Origin: Galbula dea | Lineage: Eukaryota > Chordata > Aves > Piciformes > Galbulidae | Direction of reading: 5' to 3' | Assembly (NCBI GenBank): GCA_013399015.1 | Contig: VWZX01000996.1 | Span: 1,559,052 to 1,623,051, forward strand | Length of the DNA stretch: 64,000 nucleotides | In this document: in pieces, positions 13,101 through 25,080 of the stretch | How positions within the stretch are numbered: the stretch's first letter is position 1 | Layout of the letters: every line of letters starts with the position of its first letter | Notes under the pieces: generated by a model | Seen by the model: the letters and a program-made list of their open reading frames with translations, nothing else | Databases searched by the model: none | What the model was told of the DNA's origin: nothing | Translations under genes and position numbers: made by a program

Positions 13101-16100
13101 GTTGTGGGCACGTGGCAGCCGTGAGTCACACCAGCAGCATTTCATGCTCCACTAGAAGAGAGAAGGTGAGTGGAAGTGATTGTCCTGTCCTGGAGAGAGG
13201 GAAAGGCCCTGCTCTAGACCCTGGAGATGAGGGGCCCAAGTGAAGCATGGATTCACCAAGGAACAAGCAGCACCAGTAAAGCTGGTTAATTAGAGACCTG
13301 AAGAACCAGCATCGGTAAGAGTAATGACACACAGGACTCAAGTGGTCCCTTCACACCCCATCAGAACACACAACTCCTGGTTTATGGACTAAAACCAACA
13401 TGCTTTCAACTAAAACACATTTCTGGCAAACCACCAGAAATGCCTTTTTGAAGCAAGCTCCCTGTTTTTCCCTGGTGACAACACTCAACAGAAAGCTCTT
13501 TGCAGCATCTGAGGACAAGTTTGCCCTTTCCTCACAGCCGAGGGGGCTCTTTGTCTGGGTGAACAGTAAGGTCTTTCTCTGGCAGCAGGAAGCCCTGGGC
13601 GATGCTCGGCCCCAGAGCTCCCCCCCGGGGAGCAGAGCAGGAGCAAACAGCTCAGCAGGGGAAGAGTCAGCGGGTGGGAAGTCGAGTGGCTCAAAGTTCA
13701 GCCCTTCACTTGAGCAAGTCACTCAAGGAGCCAGCAGAGATGTAGCACTGGCAATGTGGGGATGGGAGAAAACGGGGTCCCTGAGGAGCAAAGAAATACC
13801 TCGAGTTTGACTAACCAAGCAACACTCTGTGCAGCCACTGAGGTGGGGGCACTGGGGACATGCAGGACATGAGCAGGCTCAGAAAAGTGCAGGAAAAGTG
13901 GCAGGAAAGAGATTGAGCAAGAGATGGGGAGAGGGGAAGGCCCAGACACTGGCCGAGGGCAGCCACAAAAGAGAAGCAGGCATCTAGGTGAGGACAAAGT
14001 GGGGAAGGGCAGGTCCCAGAGGGATGGTCACATGGCAGGTGACAACAGCCCACAGCAGCATTCTGCAGGGACATGAGAGGCCCCATCTGAAGTGCTTGGT
14101 ACTAGCCACACTCAGAGCAGAGCACATACAAGGGGCTGTGGAAACCACGAGAAGGGGAAAGCTGGCATTCAAGGCATGGAACAATGCATTTGGCATCTCC
14201 TGCCTGGTGAAACACAGAGGAACAGCAGATCCTGCTCTCCAGCAAGGCTCCTGGGGCTGCACACCAGGGTGGGCAGAGCTGCATGAGCTATGGAGTAGAG
14301 CTGGCCCAAAAGCAAAAGTGATGTGAAACATCTCAACTAGAAACTGAAGCTGTCAGAGGCCTCCCAAACTGAGTAGTGGGACATGTGCTTCACACCAACA
14401 CCTCCCAAGGCTGAGAGACTGGGGGAGATTGAGGAAACAGTTTGCCAGTGATGGCAGCACAAGGCAGGATGGCTCAGAAAGGTCATCCTGAGAGAAAAGT
14501 AGGTTTGGGGGAGAGGAGTGGAATATGTCCAGCACAAGGTCTAACAGCTGAGACAGCAACGAGATAGCTCACTGCAAGGGCTGGCAGGGGCTGGGTGGCA
14601 TAAGGTGACACCAGAGGCACAGGCATGTTTGGGACCCCAGAGATGAGATCAGCTTTCGGAGACAGCGCAGAGACATCGGGTGACAAGTGACAAGGAGCTC
14701 TTTGTATCCACCTCAGTGCTAAAATCTCCCTATCTGATACTTAAAACCAATGAAGCAATTCCAGCCCCCACACTAAACTCAACCTTACACCCAAGCTGGG
14801 GTCGGGAAAAATCTGTGCCTCCGAGAGGCTGCAGGACACGGTGGCCAGTGAGCCACAGAGGCATGATGACTTGTGGTTTCCCCTTTAAAAGATCAGTTCA
14901 TGCTTTACCTGCATTGCCTTACTCCAGCAGCAGGCTCATGAGAGCCAGACCAGTCTCCTATTTCTACAAAAGGGGTTTGGCTTCATAAGCACCAGCTTAA
15001 AACAAAAAATAATGGAAAATTTGTCCAGAATTCCCCTTCTGCTTGCTCTCACAAACCCATACAAGTCATGGGCTGGCCTTGACCAGCAAGCACTAACTGG
15101 CACCACACAGATGCCTGGTGGTTCTCCCAGCCCCTGCTGGTGCTCCAGGAGCAGATGGTACATGGTGAGGCAGCAGCAGAAAGATGTGAGCTCATGGGCT
15201 GGGTTTAACTCCTAACAAAGGCCAGACCTGACTCTGTTCTGCACCTGGGCCTGGGAACCTTTCAGCAGTTGGGAAGATATGGAGGAGAGATCCTTACTTT
15301 GAACTGATCTGTTTCCATGATATTTCTCACAGTCTTTATGTTCTGTCTATAAATATCCAGAAGAGGAGTTGGCTAACTGCAGCATTTGTAACAATATTGC
15401 AAAGTAAGCAAACAGAGAATTCAAAATATATAATCATGCAATTTCCCTGGCTCTCCCAACTCCTGGCTCTGCCAGGAAGAAGCAGAAATAATAGACTTGG
15501 GTCCAGGCAGAAGAACTCCTTTCAGATAGCAGTTACCAGCAGGAAATTGTCAGAGAGCTCCAGGAATCATCCACCAAACTAATCCAGAGAAAGATTCCCA
15601 ATAATGATTAAACTTCACAGCAGTTCTGACTGTGATTAGCAAAGGCAGAGGGAAGGCTTTCTGCAAGGGGAAAGGTTAATCTCAGCTAATTTTTCATTAG
15701 GAGTGATTCACACACATTTATTAGCCCATTCACACAGCCACAAGTGCCTTCTGGTAGCTACTGATGCAACCTTGGTAATGAAGCTTGCAACCACGCTTAG
15801 AATGCAGAGCTAAGTAAAACTGAAGCTTAGACTGTGTCAGACAGATCCTCCCCCTCCTCCCCAGGAGCTGCAAAAATCTTCTCCTATTTTTTTTTTCTTT
15901 CCCTTCTGGCTTTTCAGTCCAGGCTAAAATTAACACTGGAAGCAGAATCCATTTCACGTCCTTGGAGCAAGTTGTGAAACTCATCTATTGCACAAGAGGA
16001 GGATTGGCTGCTGCTGCCTGGGGCTATGTGGCTCAAAGTTCCTTGGGACAGAGGGAATTACCAGCACTGACATCCAGGGCTGGGCTGAGGGAGATTCACC

Positions 16101-19100
16101 AGGGCTAAGGGGATATTCACCAGGGCTGAAGAACCTTTCCCCACCTCTCCCCTTCGTTTCCAACCAGCACAGCAGCAGGGTCAGTAGATCCCTCAGAGCT
16201 GGGCTTGCCAGGAGTAGAGTAGGGCTATGGGAGTACATGACAAAGGGAAATGGAGAGTTCAGGGTCTAAACTGGGTCACCAACCTGCAGGACAGCCCCGG
16301 CCCTGGCTCTCCAGCATGTTGTCCCATCCCTGCCAGGCCCCAAAGGCTCCAGCCCAGGTGCTACTGCAGCAAAGAACTGGATCTTGTTCGAGTAGGTTTG
16401 GGATGTGGGGTGGAAAGGTCTGTAGAAAGGTAGGAGTTGTAGGTCTGCATGGAAACCACCAATTGCCCTCTGTGCCTCCAAGCTGCTCTTAAGAAAAACA
16501 GGTCATGGAGGATCAGAGATGAAAGGAAATTCATTCCAGCCTTCTGAAAGGTAGTTCAGGAGGCAGCTGTTTTAGAGAGAAAGCTGGAGTGTTGAGAAGA
16601 AACAGATTCAGGTCTTAGAAACAAACGGAGGGGAAAAAAAACAAAAAACAAGCAAACAAAACAAACCAAAACACCCCAAAACAAACCCAAGACACTCTGT
16701 AGAAGAACAAGCAGATGTTGTAGAAATTGCTCATCACACACCTAGCACACTTCTGCTCAGTGCATCCAGGGGCATGGGGGCAGAGCCCACCCTTCCCCTG
16801 GGCTCTCCACAGCTCTGCTGCAGGTCTTTGCTGCTCTCCCTCTGTGAATCAGTCACTGGCCAGCCTCCCATGCTTCCCCACTCAGGCAGGGGCAGAAAGC
16901 ATCAAGCAATTTTAAGCTGGTGGATTCAGACCAAAGTATTTTAAGTAGCTCTAGCTGCCATTTCCATAGGAGTAGAGAGCCCTTAAAATAGAGAAAACCT
17001 CCTGGCATAGGTGCACAACCCAAAATAAACTGAAGTTCTTCATCAGCAAAAATAGGAAGCTGCTTCTCTCCAGTCATGAAATGAAGATCTTCCAGAGCTG
17101 CAGAGACCTTGGTAGTCCTGCATGTAACCCAGCTCTGTGTCAGAGAGAGGCACTGTGTCAGTCGGGCTCCTGGCACACAGCCTCCCATAGGGGAGTCCTC
17201 CCTGGTTCTTGCACAATGAATATTGTATAGGGGCAGTAATTACTCTTCCAAGTTTATTTGGGGACAGTCTAGAAAGCAATGGGAATTTATAGGCATGCAG
17301 AGAGAGGGAGAGTTATTAAAAAATAGGGGGAGCAGCAAGAAGAAGTCACCCTGGGAACCTGTTAAGGCCAAGTTCTGCAGTTCTTTATTCCTAGCCATTT
17401 CACTGCCTGTGAACACCAGCTGCATCCAGGGTAGCACCAGGCCAGGCTGCTGGAGCAGGGCTCATCTTGCCTGGGGAGTTCTCCATGCATTTTTCCATGG
17501 AAAAAGGTGGTAGAAGTCACCCATGGTCATGTCATTGTGGTTAGACCTCTCAGCAAGCAATGGGTATTTGCTGAGCTGGACTCTGCTCCTGTTTTGCACC
17601 ACAGATGTGTCTCACAGCCATAACATCTCACGTCACATCCTTGCTTGGCCACTCAGAAGCGACATGGGAACTGTGTTCAGACATGGAGAGGGCTCTGCCC
17701 CTCAGCTTGGTTTTACTGGGGAGCCCCAAATTCAGAGGTGACAGCAGAGCTGGGGAGGAGACAGGAGCAGGACAAACAGTCTAGGTGTGGGGTTCAGGAA
17801 GGTGAAGTTCATTTCTCTTGCTTGAAAGCAAGCATGTGGGTGTCTGCTCTTCTCCCCCTGTCTGTTCTCACATTGTCTCCCCTCAGCAAAACTTCACTTC
17901 AAGACCTGCCAGGGTGAGAGTCTGCAGAACCTAACCCTGCACCAGCTCCTCTCCACATACCCCCACCCACGTCCTGCTGCCTCTGCAGCTTGTCTGCAAG
18001 GGAATGAGGTGAGGTCTCCCAGTGTATGTGTCAATATGTCGTCATGAGGTGAAAAATAGAGAAGGCAGGAGGAGAAAATAATGTGAAAAAGACTTTTTCT
18101 TCTGCACATTCACTGCAGGTAGGGGCACATCCCTGCAGCAGAAAGCAGGGTGTGTCTGAATGCCAGAACAGGATGAGACAAGCACCAAGCAGCAACTTGT
18201 GACTGCTATATTCAACAGGTCTGCAATACAGATTATGAGGTGCAAACCCCTGACAGGAAAAGAAGCAATGCCTCAAACTAAAAGCCCTGCTTTGAGCAGG
18301 AGGCCAGACCTCCTGTGACCCCCCTGGCCACAGTTATTTCCTGCTTTTTTATTTTGGGGATGCATTGTTCTGTGTAAAAAACCCTTGAGTTTGGTGAGGT
18401 GGGTCTGGAAAGCAAATGAACTGGGAGGCACAGAGGCTTTTCAGCATGCTCTGCTCTGTTCCAACATGCCCAGGGCCTGCTGAAACACTTGGCAGGAAGC
18501 ATCTTTTGGATCAGGATGGAGCTCCCTGACTGACTCACACAGGTGGGCAAGCAGATGTGCCATCAGACAGCAGCAGCAGGCACAGAAGCATTACAGTCTT
18601 GCACACATTCTCTTCTGCAGACATTGGCCTGTATTTTTGGAAGCAGCCAAAGACAATTCAGTGCTGAGACACCACAGGGAGAGATGCTACAGACCAAGCC
18701 TTGCCAGGCAGCTGTGACCATCCATCCATCAGCAGGAGCTAGAAGCCTTTTGCCAAGCCAGAAGCCCTCCTGCCCAACAGGTTTATGCTCCCACTAACTC
18801 ATTGAGGGATGAGGCTTCCCTGGTACCTCTCATCTCAGTTCCTACCTCAATGGATCCATGACTCGTGTCACCAAGACACAAGGGAGGATGGTAAAGGTGA
18901 CCTCCTACCCTTCACTCCTCATAACCACCAAGTGCCCATGAAAAGCAGGTGAGAAAAGGCAGAAAGTCTTGATTCTTGACCTTATGCAAACAACATTTTA
19001 ATATCCCAAGACTCCCAGGACTGGGGCATGAGGGTCCACACAGCTCGTAGGCACACAAACTGCTCCACTGTAGGATGCAGGAGGCAGCAGCAACATAAGC

Positions 19101-22100
19101 ACAAGGACCTTCAGCTTGGCTCCTCTCTTGTCTTTGGCCAGAGTGATGTGCAGGAAGTTTGGGCTACTCATCTAAGTTAATAAACCAACCAGAAAACCTG
19201 TAGCTGTTTTCTAGTTCTGAATATGTCTTGAAGCTGAAAGCACTGCAGGAGCCCAGAGGGAAGCAATGCTCTTTCTCTGCCGTGACATGGATACCACTGC
19301 TCCCAGCAGCCCAGCAAAGAGTCCAAGGTGTGTTCAGCCCTTGTGCTGTCACTCGGCAGGGTCAGGCCAGGTGAGGGGACCAAGAACCTGCTAATCCTCC
19401 TGAAAGCCACACGGTGCCTCCCCTTGGCTAGAGCTAGGCAGTGTGAGCTCCTCCATGTCCCTCCCTAAGCACTACACTTAGCATCTAAATAAAGAGATGA
19501 GTGAACTGAATCACACCTTGGTCAAGGAGATTCTTTCCACACACATCAGTCCCTTTACAGCTCCAAATCCAGGCTCACTTCCCTTGCTTTGGCTTTCCCT
19601 GCTGACTTGAACAGCCACTTCCCAAGCCCTGAGTGATCTCCAAGCCAGGCCATTGGTCTGCCAGGTTCCCACCCCCCATCGCTTCTCTAATCATCGCTGC
19701 AGCTCCCTGCACTATAAATGGCAATGCTGTGTCCCTCCTGGATTTTGCTAGACTGAGCCTACAGCCAAGAAATGGAGCAATCAGTAGTGCAAAGTATAAA
19801 GGTCAGAGGGATTTGGAGCCAGAGTAGAAGCTGAAATCGAGTGACCCACCAGAATTGCAAAAGAGGACCCTGGGGCCAGCATGGGCTGGTGATGGATGGA
19901 GCCAGACAGCATGTGCCCACCAAGGGCACAGCAGCCAGCGACAGCAACCCCTCATCCCATGCCCTCTCTGCTGAGATTGCAAAAGTGACTCCAAATTTGT
20001 ACCTATTTGGCAAAAAACTCAAGCAAGACTTAAAAAAAGAGAAAGCCCTAGGAGTCAATAAATTAAATGTGACTTTTTTTATGGGAATGGGAAAGTTGAG
20101 TTCAAGGGATTCAGTTTTGCTAAACTGGGGAAGTAGAAAAGGAGAGGAAAAAATTAGGAACTGCTCAACACATTGGGATTTCTCCTGCAAAGATTTGTGT
20201 GCTCAAAAGCTCCTCTTAGCCATGACAGCCACAGAGCAGAAATAAGTATAAGGAATCTGTTAGCAGTGAGGATGCATCTCTCATTCCAGTCAAGGATCAC
20301 ATTATATGTAAGGAAGCAAAGATGCAATTCACAAAGCTAGAACTGGAGAATCCAACTTCAGATGTCAGTGTTAGTTGTTCCACAGGACTTGTGAGGCAAG
20401 GAATAAGGAATATGAAAACTGAATTGTTTAGGGGAGGCTGCTGCAGCCATGCTCTCTGCCTTCCTCCACAGTACTGCCACGAGACCTCACTCACTTACTG
20501 CCCTGGACAGGTGATTTCTGCTCCAGGTATAGCACTGCCATCAGAGCCACCCAGTCTCCACTTCAGAGATTACAAGTGCTGCAGATGATCACAACTGAAG
20601 ACCCTTCAGAATGATCTCTCAAGGTCAGGCAAAGCCCAACTCCAGCTGGTACCAGGACCCTCAGCTCAATGGAGGTGTTTGTAGACACTCACTACCCATA
20701 GTACCAGCTCCCTCTTCAAGTAGAAGTCCCTGCCAAAAGCCAATGTTAAGTGAAGATTTCAGAGGTATGTTTACATACAATTTTTCTCAAGCATAAACAG
20801 AAATTGAGAGGAAAAGGCACCTAAGCCAGAGCAGCAATAACTGCTTGCTTTGTTCCTGGCTGTGGAACACAGTACCCCTGAGCAGCAGTGGGGGTGTGCT
20901 CTGCTTCCCTGGGAGCAGCAAAACAGCTCCAGAAACAACAAGTGGGAGCCTGAACAGAGGAAATGCCTGACAGCAAGTGTCAGCCTGGAAAACAACCTGA
21001 CCAAGGGCAGATACTGCAGCCAGCCCAGCACCCAGGAGGACGTGATGCTCACACCCATCAGGGCCAGGGAGCTGCTGCAGTCCCGCAGTAGCCAACAGCT
21101 TCCAAACACCCCTGAGTCCAGAGCAGCAAGTATCTCTCCAGCCCAGTAAGAAAACCACCAGCTCCACCACAAATCCATTTACTGCCACATCCTGGCCTTC
21201 AGCTTGAAGGGGAATTAAACCCAGAAGAAACCTGACTCACTCAAGCTGGATTTCACTGTAGAAAACACTGCCTCACTGGAGGTCTGCCATTTCCTTTCCT
21301 CTCCAGCATCTCTTCCCAGACCTTTTTGCCTGAGTTGCATTGAACCCTCTCCCTTTCGAGCTCCTCCCACAGCAGTTACGGGGTTAACTTTGCCTGACCA
21401 ACAAAGAAAGGCTTTAGGAAGTGCTCACACCAGGGGCAGCACTGCTGGAGCCTTTTCAGCTCTGTGCTCAGACAGATTTATCCCCAAACTTAGATTTGGT
21501 AGCAGCATTGGAGTCTGGGAATCTGCAGCTGGCTGAAACCTTATCTCCTGAGCACCACCTCCTGCCCCAACACCCCCAGCGTTACTGAAAACAGTTGTTT
21601 GGTTCTGAGGCTTTTCCAAAGACCTGAAACGTTCCCATTTCTGGCAGATGAAATACAAGTCTAGTTTATAACCAGAAATTTGGGGATGAGGAAGGCTCAG
21701 GGTCCTTTGGATGCAAAAACTTCGAGTTTGCCTCCAGTGCTTCACACCACAGCTTTGTTGCCCTTTCCCTCCCACTGCATTCATGCTCAGCTCCTCATCT
21801 CCACCATGGTAAAGATGTGGTGGTGAAGAAGGGCTCAAGAGGACAGCACACTGTGCAATGACCCAGCCTGGTTGGAAGAGGAATAAACACCTGAACAGGT
21901 TAAACACCTCCCTGCAGAGGGTAGGAAGGATAGGATGGATAAAGGCATTGTCATCCCTAGGTGAGGTCTGGGAGGTGAACATACCTCTCCATGGGGTGTG
22001 CAGTACCTCTCAGGCTTGGTGAGGCCACAGGTGGAGGAAGCTTTCAGGCCTTGGGCTCGTCCCAGCAGCAGGTCTCCGCTGGGGGGGTAGCAGGCTCCAT

Positions 22101-22663
22101 GGGAGCAGGCTCGCTGTGCACTCAGCATCCGTGGGGCAGCTGCAGCAGCAGGAAAAGAAGACTTGAGGCTGTGTGAAGGTGGCACAGAGACATCCACCAG
22201 CACAGAACAACTACAGGGTTATGCTTGGGACAAACCTACAAAACACATATGGCCAAAAGGACAAAGGTATCTTGCCCCAAATTACCTTTATTCTTAATAG
22301 TAACAAGGTGCTTTTAAAGTGCTTTGTACTAACAGTCATCTCTGAAACACTTCTTTGCCATGGGGGTCATGTCTAGGCTTCAGGGATGCTCAGCTCCCAG
22401 CCCACCATGCTCAACAGCCCTGTCTGGTGTCCCCTGTTCACCATCTGGCTGAGGACAGAGCAGCCTTTAGCCAAACACCAGCACCACTATCAAACACTGG
22501 TGTCTCAGCTGCTGCCACAATCCTGCTACTCATACAAAGCTTAGCATTAGCAGTGTTTCTATTCAGTCAGCTTCCCACAGGTCCTTTTAGAAGCACTCTA
22601 TGGTGGAGCCTTACCTAGGAGGACAAATAATGCCCATGGCCAAAGCTGGCAGCAAGCCTCCAT
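1..22663 (-). CDS. LAMB3: Laminin subunit beta-3, 3' end cut by the window edge
   Basis: Beta chain of laminin-332 (alpha3-beta3-gamma2), a secreted trimer of epithelial basement membrane that anchors hemidesmosomes. Twenty coding exons join in phase (transcript order): 22615-22663, 21985-22139, 13037-13151, 12798-12871, 12179-12361, 11796-11859, 11290-11465, 10869-10992, about 10317-10488, 10148-10303, 9363-9559, 7916-8027, 7143-7515, 6478-6638, 5267-5475, 4005-4208, 3151-3295, 1641-1848, 513-654, 1-145. These give about 1055 residues; human beta-3 has 1172, so roughly 115 C-terminal residues lie outside. Domain order is signal peptide, laminin N-terminal domain, six LE repeats, coiled coil, Cys-rich beta-knob, coiled coil. 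Apart from the ambiguous base at 10316 I see no stop or frameshift. The start was chosen because its 16-codon hydrophobic exon ends in the right phase for the next exon. The long intron (13152-21984) separates the first 68 codons from the rest. Confidence 0.96.
3431..3590 (-). repeat. CR1 LINE fragment in a LAMB3 intron
   Basis: The plus strand reads as the reverse complement of a CR1 3' region: GGTTGGGAGAGACC, then TCATCCAGTCCAACCCCC, then the CAGCTTGCCCAGGATCACC portion. This is the usual avian non-LTR element, truncated at its 5' end and without an ORF. Confidence 0.85.
7143..10992 (-). CDS. LAMB3: LAMB3 laminin EGF-like (LE) repeat exons
   Basis: Exons 10869-10992, about 10317-10488, 10148-10303, 9363-9559, 7916-8027 and the first part of 7143-7515 carry the Cys-rich LE repeats. 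Repeat starts are recognisable as CDCNGHSTSC, CECDPDGT, CTCNTLG, CGCHPHG and CDCDFQG, after a first repeat that begins in the preceding exon and continues as CVCQHNTAGPHC. Together they make six LE modules, the human beta-3 number, forming the rigid short arm. The second module is interrupted at the single N (10316): coding runs to its right but the frame on the left is offset. The exon at 7143-7515 also enters the coiled-coil region. Confidence 0.9.
8797..9257 (-). repeat. CR1 LINE fragment, about 460 bp
   Basis: A long CR1 3' segment in reverse orientation: AACCATTAAGGTTGGAAAAG, the CCACATCTACAC and AGGGATGGTAACTC blocks, GAAGAAATTGTTCCTAAT, TTACCTGGGAGAAAAGACCA and the CTCCAGG end. It shares its block order with the copies at 31391 and 43758, so the three probably belong to one subfamily. 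It ends about 105 bp from the donor of a LAMB3 LE exon. Confidence 0.9.
10304..10318. other. Single ambiguous base at a LAMB3 exon junction, probable collapsed gap
   Basis: The only N in the window is at 10316. To its right, minus-strand reading gives LE-repeat coding through NYFRNQQQDLT. To its left lies CCCGTTTGCAG, which looks like a splice acceptor, followed by the next LE exon starting CCTGTGAG. The two exons do not join in frame across the N, no donor GT is visible, and a few residues expected before CECDPDG are absent. The simplest reading is that a gap holding the exon end and an intron was collapsed to one N. Confidence 0.7.
11290..22139 (-). CDS. LAMB3: LAMB3 laminin N-terminal (LN) domain exons
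   Basis: Exons 21985-22139, 13037-13151, 12798-12871, 12179-12361, 11796-11859 and 11290-11465 encode about residues 17-272. Visible LN hallmarks are ACSHGACYPPSGDLL near the mature N-terminus, CCWCDSR, RWWQSQN, then LIERSTDFGKTWEVYQYLA and SWQDVRC. The last exon finishes the domain (YYSPSTFYAV) and begins the first LE repeat (CFCHGHADQC). As in mammalian beta-3 the domain is followed directly by LE repeats, with no LF module. Every junction preserves phase. A CR1-free intron of 8.8 kb follows the first of these exons. Confidence 0.93.
13152..21984. other. Long LAMB3 intron, no gene seen
   Basis: 8.8 kb between the first LN-domain exon and the second. No ORF in it resembles a known protein and no CR1 copy is obvious. 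The one low-complexity spot is an A-rich tract near 16627-16690. As the first large intron of an epidermal gene it could hold enhancers, but no specific element can be supported by eye. Confidence 0.7.
16627..16690. repeat. A-rich CAAA-type low-complexity tract
   Basis: About 60 bp of A runs interrupted by C or G (AAACAAAAAACAAGCAAACA and similar). Simple-sequence DNA inside the LAMB3 intron. Confidence 0.8.
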
Positions 22664-22668
22664 ACTGC
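22615..22668 (-). CDS. LAMB3: LAMB3 start-codon and signal-peptide exon
   Basis: ATG at 22663-22661 opens a 16-codon exon, MEACCQLWPWALFVLL, followed by one base and a GTAAGG donor. That one-base overhang completes an Ala codon with the CT that begins the next exon, giving a hydrophobic core and then a polar stretch before the first conserved Cys of the laminin N-terminal domain. An acceptor (TCCTCAG) lies just upstream of the ATG, so an untranslated first exon must lie further upstream on the minus strand; I could not place it. The human signal peptide differs in sequence but has a similar length. The call rests on phase, hydrophobicity and position. Confidence 0.85.
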   Translation of the reverse strand, partial: AVWRLAASFGHGHYLSS

Positions 22669-24860
22669 TGAGGACACACCTAGGGAAGAATGTGCAGCAT
22701 GAGAGAAAATGAGCAGAAAATGCCAGTCCAAAGCTCATCCCAGGCCCTTCGCATTCCTTCTCAGTTTACAGGGAAGTAATTTAAATTGATCTACAACAGA
22801 ATAACATGGGTGAAAAATCAATAATGAAGAAAAAAATCAGATGCTCCGATTGTATTTAACACACAAAGAACTCCAGCTTGACATCGAGCTCCTGAAGCCT
22901 GCACAAGGTTCTCCTGAAGCATGTAAGAGATTGCCCTCTTCCCAGACAATCTTTGGATCCTTATGTTGGTGCTGAGGTGAACCAGAGGCACCAGCAGAGC
23001 ACCTCACTGACTGAGGTCAGTCAGAAGCCACAGCCCCGGCACCACGACCTGCAGTGGGCAGGGAAACAGCTCCGAATCACAGCGCACAGCTAAATCGATG
23101 CCCTAAGGAATGTCCACACACACATAGACACAACCCTCCCTACATCCCCCCACAGCCAGCTCTTCCCAGGCAGGCTGCACCCTCTCTTGTCCAGCCCCAC
23201 CCTCTGCCCTGCATTTCCAGAACTGATTCCAGATCGAAACTCACCCGCACAGGCGATGGCCCCAGGTCTTGTTTTACGAGAAGAAGAAAGCCACAAAAAT
23301 AGAGCCCAGGGGAGGCAGAGCAGCCAGGAACCTCACCTGCCCTCTTCCCTGTGTGAGCAGAAGGCACTGTCCCCAGTCCCCACGGTGTCCCCGGCTCACA
23401 GCCCTGTGCCACCCAGCAGCCGATCTGCAACCACAGGAGCCCTCCGAGCCCTGGCTCTCTCCTCTCCCAGGTTTTAACACGCAACTACCTCACCTGGAAG
23501 AGAAGGTGCCTGTGGGTGTAGAAATGATAAAGGGAGTGAGTGATTCAGGGATCCTCCGACACACACCCAGTTCCCACACAGCTCCCAGACAGGCTGCACG
23601 GCCGCAGACATAAGTCACTTCAGACGAGGGTGACTGCAACGTGAGCCAGCTGCTCTGCAGGTAACCGGCAAGTGAAAGCCCATCTCTAGCTGACCCACCT
23701 GGGGCTGGTGTGGCCACCGCTGGGGCACTGTCAAGCCGCTTTGGAAGCAGCTCCCTCGGGAGCCGCTGCGGGGCTCAGCAGCAGGCAATACACCTGAGCG
23801 TTCACCCTCCCTCGCAGGCAGGCTCTGCACAGCGCTGTGGCAAGGCAGTGCTGCTGTCAGCACCTCAATTTCCTCATTTCAAGTCCATTCCAGGGTGTCC
23901 ACGGGAGTTATAATCGCAGTCTATATCTCCCTAGCAGCGACTGAGCTTTACAGGTCCTGCAGCCCCTCTTCCTGTCTGCAGCACTGCCATAACTCAAGGC
24001 ACAAGTTACCTAAGATGAGTTTGAGATTAATCAGCAAAATGCAATCCTGTGAACTCACCAGCTCTAAAAGAATCCAAAAGTCAGAGTTTTTTTAGAAACA
24101 TCATTCTTGTTTAGGTACCTAGCTGCATGCCACAATCCTGAGGAGCCCTTTTCCCCTGCTTGGGACAGAATTCAGAGCTCTCCTGCACTTGACACCCTTT
24201 AGTGGTCACTGTTGCTTTACAGGAGTATTAAGAGAAACAGTTTCTTAAGTTGAATTCTTTTCCTGTGCGAGCAAAATAACAAAATCTTAACAAAACATGA
24301 TTTGGGGACTGTTGGGTGCATGCAGCTGGGAATGGAGCTCAGCAGCTTGCACACACAGCCACCACCCCCACACACACACATGGCTCCTGGGTACTGCTCA
24401 CGTGCTGCATTTCAGCAAAATGTAGCTTTTAATCCTCAGAAAAACTTGCACCAGGCCTTTTCCATTTACTTTACTGAAATGACCCCAAAATCACATCCTC
24501 TCCCATACTGATCAGGGCTCATCAGACCACATCAGATGACTCGGGACATTTGCTCCCATCACTTTGCTGCTGTGTGCTACCTACCTCCCCATCCTCACAC
24601 TGAGCAACAGGGACACGTGTGAGCTGAGGATCAGGAGCTCACAGAAAGGCTTTCCACAGAGCTGGAGAAAAAAAATATCATCCCTGAGGCTACAGTATGT
24701 GAAGGGTTGGCTCAGGTTCCACCTGGCCAAGGTGTGCCCAAAGCCCTGGGTGTGCCAGCCTGGTACTGGCTCAGCAATGTGGTAACACCACATTCCTCCT
24801 GCAGCAAGGATCCTCCTCTCAGCTAGCAGCAAAAAAAGGAAGCAGGAAGAAACATTGGAA

Positions 24861-24903
24861 TGTTTAACAGAGAAAGGGAGAGGAGAGAGGAGAGAGGAGA
24901 TGC
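24861..24903. repeat. GA-rich purine tract
   Basis: A run of GAGAGG-type repeats (AGGAGAGAGGAGAGAGGAGA), purines only over about 30 bases. Simple repeat. Confidence 0.7.
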
Positions 24904-25020
24904 AGCAGGAGCTCAACACCCCACTTCTGCACGCTGGTTGGGAGCAGACCCCTGTGCAAACTCACCAAGAGGGTCACCTCATGCAGTGACCTGCTGGCCA
25001 CCTACCCCAGGCTTTGCCAG

Positions 25021-25080
25021 AAACCACAGAACAGTTTGGGTTAGAAAAGACCTTAAAGATGATTTAGTTCCTGGGCTGGC
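25021..25080 (-). repeat. Short CR1 remnant
   Basis: The plus strand shows ACCACAGAACAGTTTGGGTT then AGAAAAGACCTTAAAGATGA, the reverse complement of the extreme 3' part of CR1. Only about 60 bp survive. Confidence 0.7.

Noticed and set aside
23140..23484. Candidate LAMB3 signal-peptide exon with hydrophobic GGLLWLQIGCWV and a GTGAGC donor in usable phase
   Set aside because: The frame has no true ATG (it begins at TTG after a stop). The ATG exon at 22615-22663 is closer, has an acceptor before it and fits phase and length better.
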